A stretch of DNA of 64,000 bases from Rhodopseudomonas palustris (GTDB lineage: Bacteria; Pseudomonadota; Alphaproteobacteria; Rhizobiales; Xanthobacteraceae), in assembly GCF_003226555.1 (NCBI RefSeq), contig NZ_QKQS01000016.1, forward strand, positions 124,001 to 188,000, written 5' to 3'. The notes beneath the pieces were generated by a model that was not told the origin of the DNA, made no database searches, and saw only the letters and a program-made list of their open reading frames with translations. This document shows positions 1 to 8,957 of this stretch, one piece after another. Numbering within the stretch: position 1 is the stretch's first letter; each line of letters begins with the position of its first letter. Both the position numbers and the translations under genes were made by a program.

Positions 1-2009
1 CCGAGTGTTTCCCGATGCCCGGAAAGCTCGAGTTCGGCGAGCAACTGTTGCGCCAGATCCCGGTCGCCGCGACGCCAGGCGATCCGCGCCATGATCGTAT
101 GAGCGGTGATCAGTTGATCCGGAACCCCGACGGCTCGGATCAGCGGGATGTACACCGTGAGAAGGCGCTCGGCTTGTAAGAGCTGATCGGCCTCGTACAG
201 TGCTTCGGCGAGCAGCACTCCGGCCAGGGCATTGCCGTTCGTGGCGCCGGATGCGTCGTCGGTCCCGGCGCGAACTGCCAGACGGAGATGGGCGGTTGCC
301 TTTCTGAGGCGGCCCTGCGTCAGGTCGACAGCTCCTTCGGCTGCCTCTGACAGCGCGAGCATCATTCCGCTTGTGTTGTCCGGCCTCCGGCTGCGCACCA
401 CATCGGCCAGCTTCAGGGCTTCCTGGTATTCGCCGGCGATCATCGTCAGGTTGGCCAGGGCGACCTCGGCGAATCCGCGGACGAAAGAACCGCGTCCGGG
501 TACTTCGCGCACCAGGCTCGCGGCGAGGTCCCTTGCCTCGTCCGTCCGATCGAGAAGGACCAGGAAAAGCAGGCGCAGGGCTCGTCGATGTGCATCGAAT
601 CCTCTGCCCGGTCGGTCTTCCCGATCAAGCCGCTCGAGCAGCGGCGCGGCGGCGCGCGGTCCCCGCCCGAGCAAGACTGCCCAGGCATGAACGACCTGCA
701 GCATCGGCGAGTCTTCGAGCAAGCCTCGTTCGCGCAGAGGGTCGAGCCATCGGGCGAGCAAACGGACGCGGCCCTGATTGAGTAATGGCTCGGCATGGCG
801 CGCGAGCAATGGCAGCGCCGCATCGGAATCGCCGGCGGCGAGCCAATGTTCGATGGCCACGACAGGGCGATCCTGTTCGAGGTACCACTTCGCCGCCACG
901 CGATGGAGCTCGTTCGCCTGTTCGGGATGTCGTTGCTTGAGCTGCGTGCGAAGAAACTCCGCAAACATGCTGTGATAGCGCCACCTGGGACTGTCGCCGT
1001 CGATCGGGACCAGAAACAGATGCTCGCGCTGCAGCATCGCCAGGACGTCCATGCTGTCGGTCGTGCCGCACAGACGGTCGCAGAGACCGGGCGTGAGATC
1101 TGCAACGATGCTGGTCCTCAACAAGAAGGCGCGTATCTTCTCGCTCTGCCGCGAAAAAACGTCTTCCAGCAGGTACTCGACAATGGCCGTATCGGCGCCG
1201 CTGAAGCCTGCGATGAACTGGCTGGGGTCCTGCCGATTTTCCAGCGACACCGATGCCAGCCAGAGTGCGGCAACCCAGCCCTCGGTGCTGTGGTGCAGCC
1301 GCACGACGTCGTCCTGAGACAGATCCAATCGCCGGCGGTTGCGCAGATAGATGGCGGTTTCCTCGATGGTGAAACGAAGATGTGTCGGCTCGATCTCGAC
1401 GAGTTTGCCGTGCGCGCGTAGCCGACCGAGCCCCAGCTCCGGGACGTTGCGCGAGCCGATCACGATGCGGCCGCCCGCCGGGAGGTGACTGATCAGCTCT
1501 CGGACCATCCCCAGGACCGCAGGCCCCTGGACGGTTTCGAAGTCGTCGAGGAATAGTGCAAATGGCGCCCGGTGAGCCGCAATCGCGTCGATGAGCCCGA
1601 GCGCTATCTCGTCGGGGCCAGCCGCGGCGTCGGCACTCGTCGACAGCCCTGGGATCAGCGGCGTCAGAGCAGCCCGCACGACGTATAGGAAGCGGCCGAC
1701 ATCGTTGTCGGCCGAATCCAACGTCAGCCATGCCGTCGGGATGGCGGACGCTTCCAATTTTTGTCGTAGCTCGAGCATCAACGTTGTCTTGCCGAAACCC
1801 GCCGGCGCTCGGAGCAGGACGATACGAGCCGAAGGGGAAGCCAAGACCCTTTGCGACAAGGCGGCGCGCTCGATTGCGTCGCCGGTCAGCAACGGGACCG
1901 CGAGCTTCACGCTCAATGCCGCAGGTTGCAGACGCACGGTCGCGCGATGGCCGTCGGGGAGTGCCTCCCGCGGCGTACGGTCGATCGTGCTATCGGCTGC
2001 GCCGGCCAT
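1..2009 (-). CDS. MalT-type ATP-dependent LuxR-family regulator (3' end outside window)
   Basis: The frame is open from an ATG at 2009 to the left edge, so about 669 codons are present and the C-terminal part, where a LuxR-type HTH would lie, is missing. The N-terminal third is an NTPase module: a Walker A loop reading APAGFGKTTLM follows about 60 residues in, and a Walker B strand FALFLDDFE follows later. A winged-helix-like stretch and then helical TPR-like repeats (for example LARWLDPLRERGLLEDSP) fill the rest. This layout is that of MalT/LAL regulators, which bind ATP and an inducer and activate transcription from repeated boxes. It is divergent from the acyl-CoA dehydrogenase at 2251, and repeated boxes lie between them. 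The inducer cannot be told from the sequence. Confidence 0.85.
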   Translation of the reverse strand, partial: MAGAADSTIDRTPREALPDGHRATVRLQPAALSVKLAVPLLTGDAIERAALSQRVLASPSARIVLLRAPAGFGKTTLMLELRQKLEASAIPTAWLTLDSADNDVGRFLYVVRAALTPLIPGLSTSADAAAGPDEIALGLIDAIAAHRAPFALFLDDFETVQGPAVLGMVRELISHLPAGGRIVIGSRNVPELGLGRLRAHGKLVEIEPTHLRFTIEETAIYLRNRRRLDLSQDDVVRLHHSTEGWVAALWLASVSLENRQDPSQFIAGFSGADTAIVEYLLEDVFSRQSEKIRAFLLRTSIVADLTPGLCDRLCGTTDSMDVLAMLQREHLFLVPIDGDSPRWRYHSMFAEFLRTQLKQRHPEQANELHRVAAKWYLEQDRPVVAIEHWLAAGDSDAALPLLARHAEPLLNQGRVRLLARWLDPLRERGLLEDSPMLQVVHAWAVLLGRGPRAAAPLLERLDREDRPGRGFDAHRRALRLLFLVLLDRTDEARDLAASLVREVPGRGSFVRGFAEVALANLTMIAGEYQEALKLADVVRSRRPDNTSGMMLALSEAAEGAVDLTQGRLRKATAHLRLAVRAGTDDASGATNGNALAGVLLAEALYEADQLLQAERLLTVYIPLIRAVGVPDQLITAHTIMARIAWRRGDRDLAQQLLAELELSGHRETL

Positions 2010-2137
2010 AACGAATATTCCGTTTGCGATAACCGTCTGAATTCTCGACTGGGCCCCGCATCGCTTATACCGCTCGGGCGTCGAGCGTGACAACACAGAG
2101 CGGATTGGCGCGGCTTTGTTGCACCGCAAGCGGCCTG

Positions 2138-2186
2138 GAAATCGTCGACGAGCCGCAGCGCGAAATCGTCGCATTCGACGATTTCG
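2138..2186. promoter_or_regulatory. Three GAAATCGTCG boxes, two direct and one inverted
   Basis: The box GAAATCGTCG occurs at 2138-2147 and again 24 bases later at 2162-2171. An inverted copy CGACGATTTC lies at 2176-2185. The last two form a perfect 11-base inverted repeat (CGAAATCGTCG at 2161-2171, its complement at 2176-2186, 4-base spacer). The array sits between a MalT-type regulator gene and a divergent acyl-CoA dehydrogenase. MalT-family proteins bind arrays of direct and inverted boxes, so an operator role is likely; the hairpin could alternatively act in RNA. Confidence 0.5.
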
Positions 2187-2250
2187 GCTCTCGCCCTCTG
2201 CGCTTAAGGCATCCGATCGAGGTCTGTCGGTCGGTTTGCGAGGATGCAGC

Positions 2251-3405
2251 ATGTTCATCGAAAAGGTACGGCCCCGCTGGTACACGGAGGAAATCGAGGC
2301 TCTTGCGGACCTTGCCCGTCGCTTTTGTGCCGAGGAGATCCTGCCCAACCAGGAGCGATGGTTTGTCGAAGGGGCGACCGACCGGGAGGTCTGGCGGAAA
2401 GCAGGAGAACTCGGAATATTACTGCCCGACATCGCAACGGAGTATGGCGGCAGCGGTGGGACGTTTGCGCACGAAGCGGCCGTCGCGCACGAGCTTTGCC
2501 TGGCTGGCGATACGAGCCTTCGGCCGGGCAAGCAGATCCACGTCATCGCTGCCCACTACATCGAGCGCTACGGGACTCCGGCACAGCGGCAGAAGTATCT
2601 GCCGCTGCTCGCGAGCGGGCAGTGGATCGCCGCCATGGGGATGACCGAGCCGGGAGGCGGAACGGATCTTCAGAACATGCGGACCCGCGCCTTACGGTCC
2701 GGTGACGACTACGTCATCACGGGGGCGAAGACGTTCATTACCAACGGCTCGATTGCCGATCTCATCGTGCTCGCCGTCAAGACCGACCCCGCGCAGAAGG
2801 CCAAGGGAGTTTCGCTCGTCCTCTTCGAAACGAAGACGCCGGGATTTCGCGTCGGGCGCCGACTGAAGAAGGTGGGTTTGCACGGCTCGGACACCTGCGA
2901 GCTGTTCTTCGACGAGTGCAGGGTCCCGGCGGACGCCATCCTCGGTGGTCGCGAGGGGCAGGGCTTCGCCCAGATGATGCAGGATTTGACCTATGAACGT
3001 GCACTGGTCGGGGTCAACTGCGCGGCCGTCATGGAACACGCTTACGCCGTCACGGTTGAACACGCGAAGACGCGTGACATCTTCGACAAGCGGCTGCTCG
3101 ATCTGCAGCATATCCGATTTGAGCTTGCCGAGGTCAAAACAGTCGCGCTGATCGCGCGGGTGTTTGTCGACTTCATCGTCGAGCGAATGGTCGCCGGGAC
3201 CATCGATACCGAACTCGCGTCGATGACGAAATGGTGGACGAGCGATCGGCAGTGCGAGGTCGTCAGCCGTTGCCTTCAACTGTTCGGCGGACACGGATAC
3301 ATGCTGGAGTATCCGATCGGACGGATGTTCGTCGATGCGCGCATCGAGCCGATTTATGGCGGAGCAAACGAACTGATGAAGGATCTGATCGGACGGCAGC
3401 TTTGA
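2251..3405 (+). CDS. acyl-CoA dehydrogenase
   Basis: A 384-residue flavoprotein of normal length for the family, catalysing alpha,beta-dehydrogenation of an acyl-CoA with FAD. The central signature (MGMTEPGGGTDLQNM, then ITGAKTFITNGSIADLIV) is the FAD-binding middle domain. The C-terminal domain ends IYGGANELMKDLIGRQL, the form seen in family members whose catalytic Glu lies elsewhere than the MCAD YEG position. The ATG at 2251 is chosen because a GAGG Shine-Dalgarno precedes it by about 8 bases; the longer open frame from 2116 begins with TTG and encodes Arg-rich noise. It lacks the CCGAC palindrome found before the next operons and may instead answer to the divergent MalT-type regulator. 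Substrate unknown. Confidence 0.9.
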   Translation: MFIEKVRPRWYTEEIEALADLARRFCAEEILPNQERWFVEGATDREVWRKAGELGILLPDIATEYGGSGGTFAHEAAVAHELCLAGDTSLRPGKQIHVIAAHYIERYGTPAQRQKYLPLLASGQWIAAMGMTEPGGGTDLQNMRTRALRSGDDYVITGAKTFITNGSIADLIVLAVKTDPAQKAKGVSLVLFETKTPGFRVGRRLKKVGLHGSDTCELFFDECRVPADAILGGREGQGFAQMMQDLTYERALVGVNCAAVMEHAYAVTVEHAKTRDIFDKRLLDLQHIRFELAEVKTVALIARVFVDFIVERMVAGTIDTELASMTKWWTSDRQCEVVSRCLQLFGGHGYMLEYPIGRMFVDARIEPIYGGANELMKDLIGRQL

Positions 3406-3547
3406 GGTCAAGCTGCCAGGTAGCGAAGGCGGCGAGACGGACTGGCCGCCTCGGCAGCGTAGACCTTGAAGTCGCGCTTCCTGTCGGGCGATTGCGTTTC
3501 GCGTCCTGAAACCAACGGCTGATCCATCAAGGCGAAACCGGCTGACG

Positions 3548-3572
3548 ATGGGCCTCGCCTTGCGAGGCCCAT
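3548..3572. terminator. Perfect 11-bp hairpin after the first acyl-CoA dehydrogenase
   Basis: ATGGGCCTCGC and its exact complement GCGAGGCCCAT are separated by CTT. No T-tract follows on either strand, so this is a terminator-like or transcript-stabilising hairpin rather than a textbook intrinsic terminator. The rest of the 302-base gap holds only the operator at 3655. Confidence 0.45.
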
Positions 3573-3654
3573 GGCGCGCTCTCGAGCGAGCTTCGGGAGA
3601 CTTTCAAATCCGAAACAGCGTCATTTTCGATTGTGCTCGTTGCTGGTCCAAAAT

Positions 3655-3676
3655 ATAAACCGACTCGTCGGTTTAT
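3655..3676. promoter_or_regulatory. CCGAC-type TetR operator, site 1
   Basis: A perfect palindrome: arms ATAAACCGAC and GTCGGTTTAT with spacer TC, 32 bases upstream of the acyl-CoA dehydrogenase at 3708. It is the best copy of a motif repeated before five other transcription starts in this cluster. Size and symmetry fit a TetR-family operator; two TetR genes lie in the same cluster. Confidence 0.7.
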
Positions 3677-3707
3677 TAATAGGCCAGTGTCTCATGGGAG
3701 GCTTTGA

Positions 3708-4862
3708 ATGTTCGAATTTGCCGAACCCGCGCTGACGGATGAGGATCTGACGCTGTTGCGAGCCCAGCTCCGCAGGTTCGTTGAGGAGCGCATCTCGCCA
3801 GCGGGGCTGGCGTGGGAAGAGGCCGGCGAGATCCCGCGGGAGATCTTCCGCGAAATGGGCCAACTCGGCTTTCTCGGCATGCGCCACCCGGCCGAATATG
3901 GCGGCGGCGGGATGGGAGCATTGTCGTCGGTAATTCTCGCGGAGGAATTGTCCCGCTCGTCGTTCGGAGGCGTCGCGAGTGCACTGACGGTGCATTCGGA
4001 CATGTCGATCTCGCATATCGCACATCGCGGCACCGACGAGCAGAAAGCGTGCTACCTTCCTCCGGCCTGTGCCGGCGAAAAGGTCGGCGTGATCTGCGTG
4101 ACGGAGCCGAATGCCGGCTCCGACGTCGCCGGCCTGAAGACGCATGCGAAGCGGGTCGAGGGCGGTTGGTTGATCAACGGGTCGAAGACCTTCATTACCA
4201 ATGGCGTTCTCGGAGACATCTATATCGTCGCAGCCCGGACCGATCCGGATGCGGGTGGGGCGCGCGGCATCTCCTTGTTCGTCGTGGAGCGCGGCACGCA
4301 GGGATTGTCGGTATCCGGAAAGCTGCGGAAGCACGGCTGGCTCAGCTCCGACACGGCCGAACTGTTCTTTCAGGACATGTTGGTCCCCGAGGACGCGCTT
4401 CTGGGCGAAGAGGGGAAGGGCTTCTACTACATTCTGGGCACGTTCCAGAATGAGCGCCTCGTGATCGGCGGGCTTGTTTCGGGTGCTTGTGCGAAGGCGA
4501 TTCAGCTCACGCTCGACTATTTGCGTCAGCGAAAGGCGTTCGGGAAGTCGCTCTGGGATCAGCCCGTCGTGCGCAACAAGATGGCGTGGGTGGCTGCGAA
4601 GGCCGCCGGTGTCCGCGCGCTGACCTATCAATGTGCGACGATGATCGACGAGGGGCAGGACGTCGTCCGCGAAGTCTCGATGCTGAAGGCGCTGGCCGGC
4701 GAAACGCTGCAGGAGGTGGTGCATACCTGTCTGCAGCTCCATGGCGGCATCGGCTACATGTCCGGAACTCCGATCGAGCGCATGGTTCGGGACGCGCGCA
4801 TTTTGACGATCGGTGGCGGTGCGACCGAAGTCATGCTCGAAGAAGTCGCCAAGCGAATGTGA
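3708..4862 (+). CDS. acyl-CoA dehydrogenase
   Basis: A second 384-residue acyl-CoA dehydrogenase. The middle domain shows ICVTEPNAGSDVAGLKT and the substrate loop INGSKTFITNGVLGD; the C-terminal domain ends ILTIGGGATEVMLEEVAKRM, typical of bacterial acyl-CoA dehydrogenases acting on branched, long or ring-bearing acyl-CoAs. The start ATG is preceded by GGGAGG at short spacing. The gene is alone between two CCGAC palindromes (3655 and 4921), so it looks like its own transcription unit within the regulon. It is only distantly similar to the enzyme at 2251, suggesting two successive or parallel dehydrogenation steps. Substrate unknown. Confidence 0.9.
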   Translation: MFEFAEPALTDEDLTLLRAQLRRFVEERISPAGLAWEEAGEIPREIFREMGQLGFLGMRHPAEYGGGGMGALSSVILAEELSRSSFGGVASALTVHSDMSISHIAHRGTDEQKACYLPPACAGEKVGVICVTEPNAGSDVAGLKTHAKRVEGGWLINGSKTFITNGVLGDIYIVAARTDPDAGGARGISLFVVERGTQGLSVSGKLRKHGWLSSDTAELFFQDMLVPEDALLGEEGKGFYYILGTFQNERLVIGGLVSGACAKAIQLTLDYLRQRKAFGKSLWDQPVVRNKMAWVAAKAAGVRALTYQCATMIDEGQDVVREVSMLKALAGETLQEVVHTCLQLHGGIGYMSGTPIERMVRDARILTIGGGATEVMLEEVAKRM

Positions 4863-4914
4863 CCTTCACGTGCTGTCAGGCCGTGAGAAGCCGGCGGCGC
4901 AAGCAAGTGCGCAA

Positions 4915-4940
4915 TTGACATAATCCGACTAGTCGGACTA
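4915..4940 (+). promoter_or_regulatory. Promoter -35 with overlapping CCGAC-type operator, site 2
   Basis: TTGACA at 4915-4920 is followed at once by the palindrome TCCGAC-TA-GTCGGA (4924-4937), which extends to 9 of 10 paired positions over 4921-4940. A repressor bound here would cover the promoter spacer of the crotonase operon starting at 5026. A weak AT-rich -10 (around 4938-4944) is plausible. Confidence 0.65.
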
Positions 4941-5025
4941 TTTATTGTCCGCGAACCTTCGCCAAAGGGACGAGCCGCGACGACCACTCTCGAGAGTGGC
5001 GGAACGCCGGAGCAGGGAGGATGCC

Positions 5026-5862
5026 ATGACGACCGAACACCAGACGAGGGACGCCCCGTCGCTGCTGGTCGCATCGGGGCCGGTCACGGCGGAGCTTCAT
5101 GCCGACGGTGTCGCCCACGTTCGGCTGAACCGCCCGGAATCCGCCAACGGGCTGAACATCGAACTACTCACCGCGCTTCACCAGACGATCATGCTGATCC
5201 ACGGAGACGACCGCGTCCGCGTGGTCCTCCTCACGGGCGAAGGCGTGAATTTCTGTGCGGGCGGCGACGTGCACACGTTCCTCGCCAAGGGCGCGGAATT
5301 GCCCGCCTATATTCGGGTGGCGACGGCTTATCTCGGCATGGTTGCCGGCAGCTTGATCCGCCTGAAGGCGCCGGTCGTGACCGCCGTGCAGGGGTATGCT
5401 GCAGGCGGCGGAGGGATGGGGCTCGTCTGCGCGTCCGATTTCGTCGTTGCCGGAGAGAGCGCCAAGTTCATTGCCGGAGCCACCCGAGTCGCAATGGTTC
5501 CGGACGCCGGAGTCACGGTCACGCTCACCCAGCTCGTTGGATTCCGGCGCGCGATGGAAATCCTGATGCTCAATCCGGTGATCGACGCGCCGCAGGCGCG
5601 AGAGATCGGTCTGATCACACGCGTCGTACCCGATGCCGAGCTGCTCGACCACGCGTGGACCCTGGCGCGGCTGCTGGCTGTCGGCGCGCCGGCGGCGCTG
5701 GCAAATACCAAACGGTTGCTCTGGAACGGCTTGGGCGAAGGTGTCGAAGCCGCCATGCCGGAGGAAAACCAGGCTCAGGAAGTTCTGTCCGGCATGGCCG
5801 ACGCACGTGAAGGCCTCTCGGCCGTGATCGAGAAGCGTAGTCCGAAATTCACCGGGCGCTGA
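5026..5862 (+). CDS. enoyl-CoA hydratase/isomerase (crotonase) family protein
   Basis: A 278-residue crotonase. The first oxyanion-hole strand FCAGGDVHTF and the second motif GYAAGGGGMGLVCASD are present. The two glutamates of classical hydratases are not: the GGGCE position reads GGGGM, and the second Glu position is Thr, with Asp in VPDAG as in PaaG-type isomerases. Isomerase or ring-opening activity is therefore more likely than simple hydration (inference). The ATG at 5026 has GGGAGG 6 bases upstream; the frame is open from 4945 but that part is untranslated leader after the site-2 promoter. It heads an operon with the SDR at 5866, hydrolase at 6597 and FAD oxidoreductase at 7611. Confidence 0.87.
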   Translation: MTTEHQTRDAPSLLVASGPVTAELHADGVAHVRLNRPESANGLNIELLTALHQTIMLIHGDDRVRVVLLTGEGVNFCAGGDVHTFLAKGAELPAYIRVATAYLGMVAGSLIRLKAPVVTAVQGYAAGGGGMGLVCASDFVVAGESAKFIAGATRVAMVPDAGVTVTLTQLVGFRRAMEILMLNPVIDAPQAREIGLITRVVPDAELLDHAWTLARLLAVGAPAALANTKRLLWNGLGEGVEAAMPEENQAQEVLSGMADAREGLSAVIEKRSPKFTGR

Positions 5863-5865
5863 TCA

Positions 5866-6600
5866 ATGACGGGGCGAGGCAAGCGACGTGCACTCGTGGC
5901 CGGCGGTGCCAGCGGCATCGGCGCCGCGGCGGCGTCGCGCCTGGCGACGGACGGGGTCGATGTGACGATCGTCGATATCGATCGAGAGCGTGCTCAACGC
6001 GTGGCCGAGCAGATCGGTGCGACTTTCGCCGCAGTCGATCTCACGAACTACGATGCAGTCAGCCAGACAATCGCGACCTGGGCGCCGTTCGATATTCTGA
6101 TCAACAGCGCTGGCATCGATCAGCACGCGTTCTTCACGCGAACCTCCCCGCGCGACTGGGAGAGGCTGATCGGCATCAATCTGATCGCCGTGCTCAACGC
6201 CACGCATGCGCTGCTACCGTCGATGCAAGAGCGCGGCTACGGCCGCATCGTCAATGTGGCGTCGGAAGCCGGGCGGCTGGGTTCGCGCGGCGGTGCCGTC
6301 TATGCGGCCGCCAAAGGCGGCGTGATCGCCTTCACGCGTTCGATCGCGCGCGAGAGCGGCGCAAGGGGCGTGACGGCGAACGTTGTCGCACCGGGCCCGA
6401 TCGATACGCCGATGCTCCGACGCGCCGTGTCCGACGGCGGCGGTAAACTGATGGCGGCCATGACGTCCGCGACGCTGCTGGGCCGTCTCGGATCCTCCGA
6501 TGAGGTCGCCGCCACAATCGCTTTTCTCGCGTCTGAAGAAGCCGGGTACATCACGGGCGAAGCCCTTGGTGTCTCAGGCGGCATGGGGTGCGGCGCGTGA
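5866..6600 (+). CDS. short-chain dehydrogenase/reductase
   Basis: A 244-residue classical SDR. The NAD(P)-binding glycine motif is GGASGIG at residues 13-19, the structural NSAG is at about 80-83, and the catalytic triad is Ser133 with YAAAK (Tyr146, Lys150). It probably oxidises a 3-hydroxyacyl-CoA or a cyclic alcohol in the pathway of the surrounding operon. The Asp at the end of the second beta strand (VDID) favours NAD over NADP. It starts 3 bases after the crotonase stop, and its stop overlaps the start of the following hydrolase. Confidence 0.88.
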   Translation: MTGRGKRRALVAGGASGIGAAAASRLATDGVDVTIVDIDRERAQRVAEQIGATFAAVDLTNYDAVSQTIATWAPFDILINSAGIDQHAFFTRTSPRDWERLIGINLIAVLNATHALLPSMQERGYGRIVNVASEAGRLGSRGGAVYAAAKGGVIAFTRSIARESGARGVTANVVAPGPIDTPMLRRAVSDGGGKLMAAMTSATLLGRLGSSDEVAATIAFLASEEAGYITGEALGVSGGMGCGA

Positions 6601-7511
6601 CGCAAGATTCGATCGAGGCCGTGATTGCTCGGGTCCGCGAGGTCTATGCGCGCTGGCGCCGGGATACCCCGGTCTCGCAAATGCGCGCGGACTGGGATGC
6701 TCTGTTCGACGTTCCGGTCGACGCCGACGTGGAGCCGGTCGCCGCAGGCAACGTTTCTTGCCACTGGATCAGGCCAGTCGGCACGCGACGAGACGCTGTG
6801 ATCGTCTATCTTCACGGCGGAGGATATCGCGTCGGCTCCGTGGCCTCGCACCGAGACCTGATGGCACGGCTTGCGACGGCGGCCGGCGTGCAGGTGTTGG
6901 GAGTTGATTATCGGTTGGCGCCGGAGCATCCGCTGCCTGCGGCGATCGAGGATTCCGTGGCGGTGCTGGATTGGCTGGACCGGATCGGTTTTCCTCCCGA
7001 ACGCACGGCCGTGGCGGGCGACTCTGCAGGCGGCGGCCTCGCGGTTTCAGCGATCCTGTCGCGACTGAAAGATGGCAAGCCGAGGCCCGCGGCCGCGTAT
7101 CTGATGTCGGCATGGACCGACCTGACCGCGTCGGGCCAGAGCTACACCGAGCGCGCTGAGCTCGATCCGATTCATCAGCGCCATCTCATGTTGGCGATGG
7201 CGCAAGGGGCGCTCGGGCCGGGCAGCGCAGCCGAGGATCCCAGATGGTCGCCGCTACGTGCTTCCCGCGACCTCGTCGGCAGATTGCCGCCGACGCTGCT
7301 TCAGGTCGGTGAACGCGAAACGCTCGTCAGCGACACCGTCGATTTCGCGATGCGCGCGCAAGCCGAGGGAGCGCTCGTGCAATTCGAAATCTGGCCGGGG
7401 ATGATTCACGTGTTTCAACAATTTGCCGGGGAACTGCCTCAAGCGGAAGAGGCCATCGCCGCCGGCGGACGCTTCATCGCCCGCCATCTCGCTCCAGCGA
7501 AGGCCGACTGA
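6597..7511 (+). CDS. alpha/beta hydrolase, hormone-sensitive-lipase type
   Basis: About 304 residues of the HSL/acetyl-esterase family. The oxyanion motif HGGG (in YLHGGGYRVGS), the nucleophile elbow GDSAGGG, the acid in ETLVSDTVDF and the His in GMIHVFQ are all visible. Such enzymes hydrolyse short acyl esters or lactones in the cytosol. The GTG at 6597 overlaps the SDR stop (GTGA), the usual coupled arrangement; a GTG at 6588 in the same frame is an alternative. The operon context suggests hydrolysis of an ester or lactone intermediate. Confidence 0.85.
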   Translation: MTQDSIEAVIARVREVYARWRRDTPVSQMRADWDALFDVPVDADVEPVAAGNVSCHWIRPVGTRRDAVIVYLHGGGYRVGSVASHRDLMARLATAAGVQVLGVDYRLAPEHPLPAAIEDSVAVLDWLDRIGFPPERTAVAGDSAGGGLAVSAILSRLKDGKPRPAAAYLMSAWTDLTASGQSYTERAELDPIHQRHLMLAMAQGALGPGSAAEDPRWSPLRASRDLVGRLPPTLLQVGERETLVSDTVDFAMRAQAEGALVQFEIWPGMIHVFQQFAGELPQAEEAIAAGGRFIARHLAPAKAD

Positions 7512-7610
7512 TGAATTGCCGGCATCTCGGCGCGAGCCGTGCATCGAACTGCCGAATGCTGCCGGGCGGTTTTGCCTGACCCATGTGGCCACTACACCCA
7601 GGAGGTTTAC

Positions 7611-8957
7611 TTGAGTGATACATCAGCCTTGCATGTCGATGCTCTCGTGATCGGTGCCGGCGCCGGCGGCCTCACTGCTGCGGCGCGTCTGGTTGCGGCC
7701 GGCAAATCGGTCCTTGTTGCCGAACGGCTGGACCGCCTGGGTGGCCGTGCATCGAGCGAAGTCATCGACGGCCACATCGTCAATGTCGGCGCCATCGCGA
7801 TCGAGCGAGGTGGGGTCTTCGAGGAAACCTTCGATTTGCTCGGCGTCCCCCTGGACATTCGAGAGCCCAATCCTGCCACGGTGTTCTTCATCGACGGCAA
7901 GGTGATCAACGTCGCGAAGGGCGGTTGGGGCATGTTGCTGGGCACGTTCACCAAGCAGGCCGCAAAGATCGGGGCGAAATTCTCCGATGCTCGCGCCGGC
8001 GAGCTTCCTGAGGCCAAGCTGACGACCAAGCAGTGGCTCGAGCAATACACTTCCAATGCCACGGTGCATGCGATCTTCCGCAATCTTTGCGCGGCGATCT
8101 TTGCCGTCAACGCCGAAGAACTGCCGGCGCGCGCGTTTCTCACTTACTTCGCTGTCAAAGGAGCCTTCAAGCGGTTCGGCTTCTGTCCGCGCGGGACGGT
8201 CGGATTGTGGAACGACCTGGCCGAGGGGATTCGCGGCCGTGGCGGCCAGGTCTGGACGGAAGCGGCCGTGACCGGCCTCGACATTCGCGGCGGTCGCATC
8301 GTTGCGGTGACCATCGAGCGCGCCGGTGCGACCGTGAAGGTGGCGCCTTCCGTCGTGATCAGCAATATCGGCCCTGCTGCGACGGTGGCACTCCCTGGGG
8401 CCGACGCGATGGGGGCGGCCTACGTCGATCAAGCCAAAGAGCTACCCAAGCCGGCCGCCAATATCGTCATCAACTTTGCGACGCGCGAACGGCTCCTCGA
8501 CGTGCCCGGCCTGGTGACGTTCGGCAAGACCCGGCGGCTGTGCAACATGGGTGAGCTGACGGGGACTTGCCCCGAGCTCGCTCCCGCCGGCTGGTATCAG
8601 TACGTCGCCTACGCCGTGCCGCGGCCGGCCATCGGCGAGTTCGACGAAGAGGCCGAAATCGAGGCATCGTTGACCGATCTCCGCGAGCTTTTTCCGGCAT
8701 TCGCCGGGGCCAAGATGTTGTCGATTCGCGTCATGAAGGGCGACTGGCCGGCACAGCGCTCCTGCGCGGGCTTCGACATGCCGCAGGAGACCCCGCTCGC
8801 CAATCTCTGGCATGTCGGCGACGCCGTGAAAGACTATGGCGACGGCGGGACGCAGGCCTGCGCCTTCACGGGGCGTGAGGCTGCAAGCAAAGCGTTGGCG
8901 TCACTTGCCGCGGGTCACGCTGATCCCGAAGTCGGAGCCGTCAGCGCCTTGCGGTGA
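7611..8957 (+). CDS. FAD-dependent oxidoreductase, phytoene-desaturase-like
   Basis: About 448 residues with an N-terminal dinucleotide-binding fold (VIGAGAGGLTAAARL followed by a Glu at strand 2) and the C-terminal FAD-closing motif LWHVGDAVKDYGDGGTQACAFTGREAA. This is the NAD(P)/FAD amine-oxidase/phytoene-desaturase superfamily; the reaction is probably a dehydrogenation or isomerisation of a hydrophobic ring or polyene substrate. The start is taken as TTG at 7611 because a perfect AGGAGG lies at 7600-7605, and the protein then begins MSDTSALHVDALVIGAG; the longer frame from 7539 lacks such a site. It ends the crotonase operon and overlaps the convergent MBL gene by 17 bases. Confidence 0.85.
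   Translation: MSDTSALHVDALVIGAGAGGLTAAARLVAAGKSVLVAERLDRLGGRASSEVIDGHIVNVGAIAIERGGVFEETFDLLGVPLDIREPNPATVFFIDGKVINVAKGGWGMLLGTFTKQAAKIGAKFSDARAGELPEAKLTTKQWLEQYTSNATVHAIFRNLCAAIFAVNAEELPARAFLTYFAVKGAFKRFGFCPRGTVGLWNDLAEGIRGRGGQVWTEAAVTGLDIRGGRIVAVTIERAGATVKVAPSVVISNIGPAATVALPGADAMGAAYVDQAKELPKPAANIVINFATRERLLDVPGLVTFGKTRRLCNMGELTGTCPELAPAGWYQYVAYAVPRPAIGEFDEEAEIEASLTDLRELFPAFAGAKMLSIRVMKGDWPAQRSCAGFDMPQETPLANLWHVGDAVKDYGDGGTQACAFTGREAASKALASLAAGHADPEVGAVSALR

Noticed and set aside
795-1421. Long plus-strand open frame opposite the left-edge regulator
   Set aside because: It is the antisense shadow of the MalT-type gene, whose minus-strand frame shows Walker motifs and TPR-like repeats throughout.
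2116-2250. N-terminal extension of the first acyl-CoA dehydrogenase
   Set aside because: The added residues are Arg-rich, begin with TTG and cross the operator array; the ATG at 2251 has a good ribosome site and the family's normal start.
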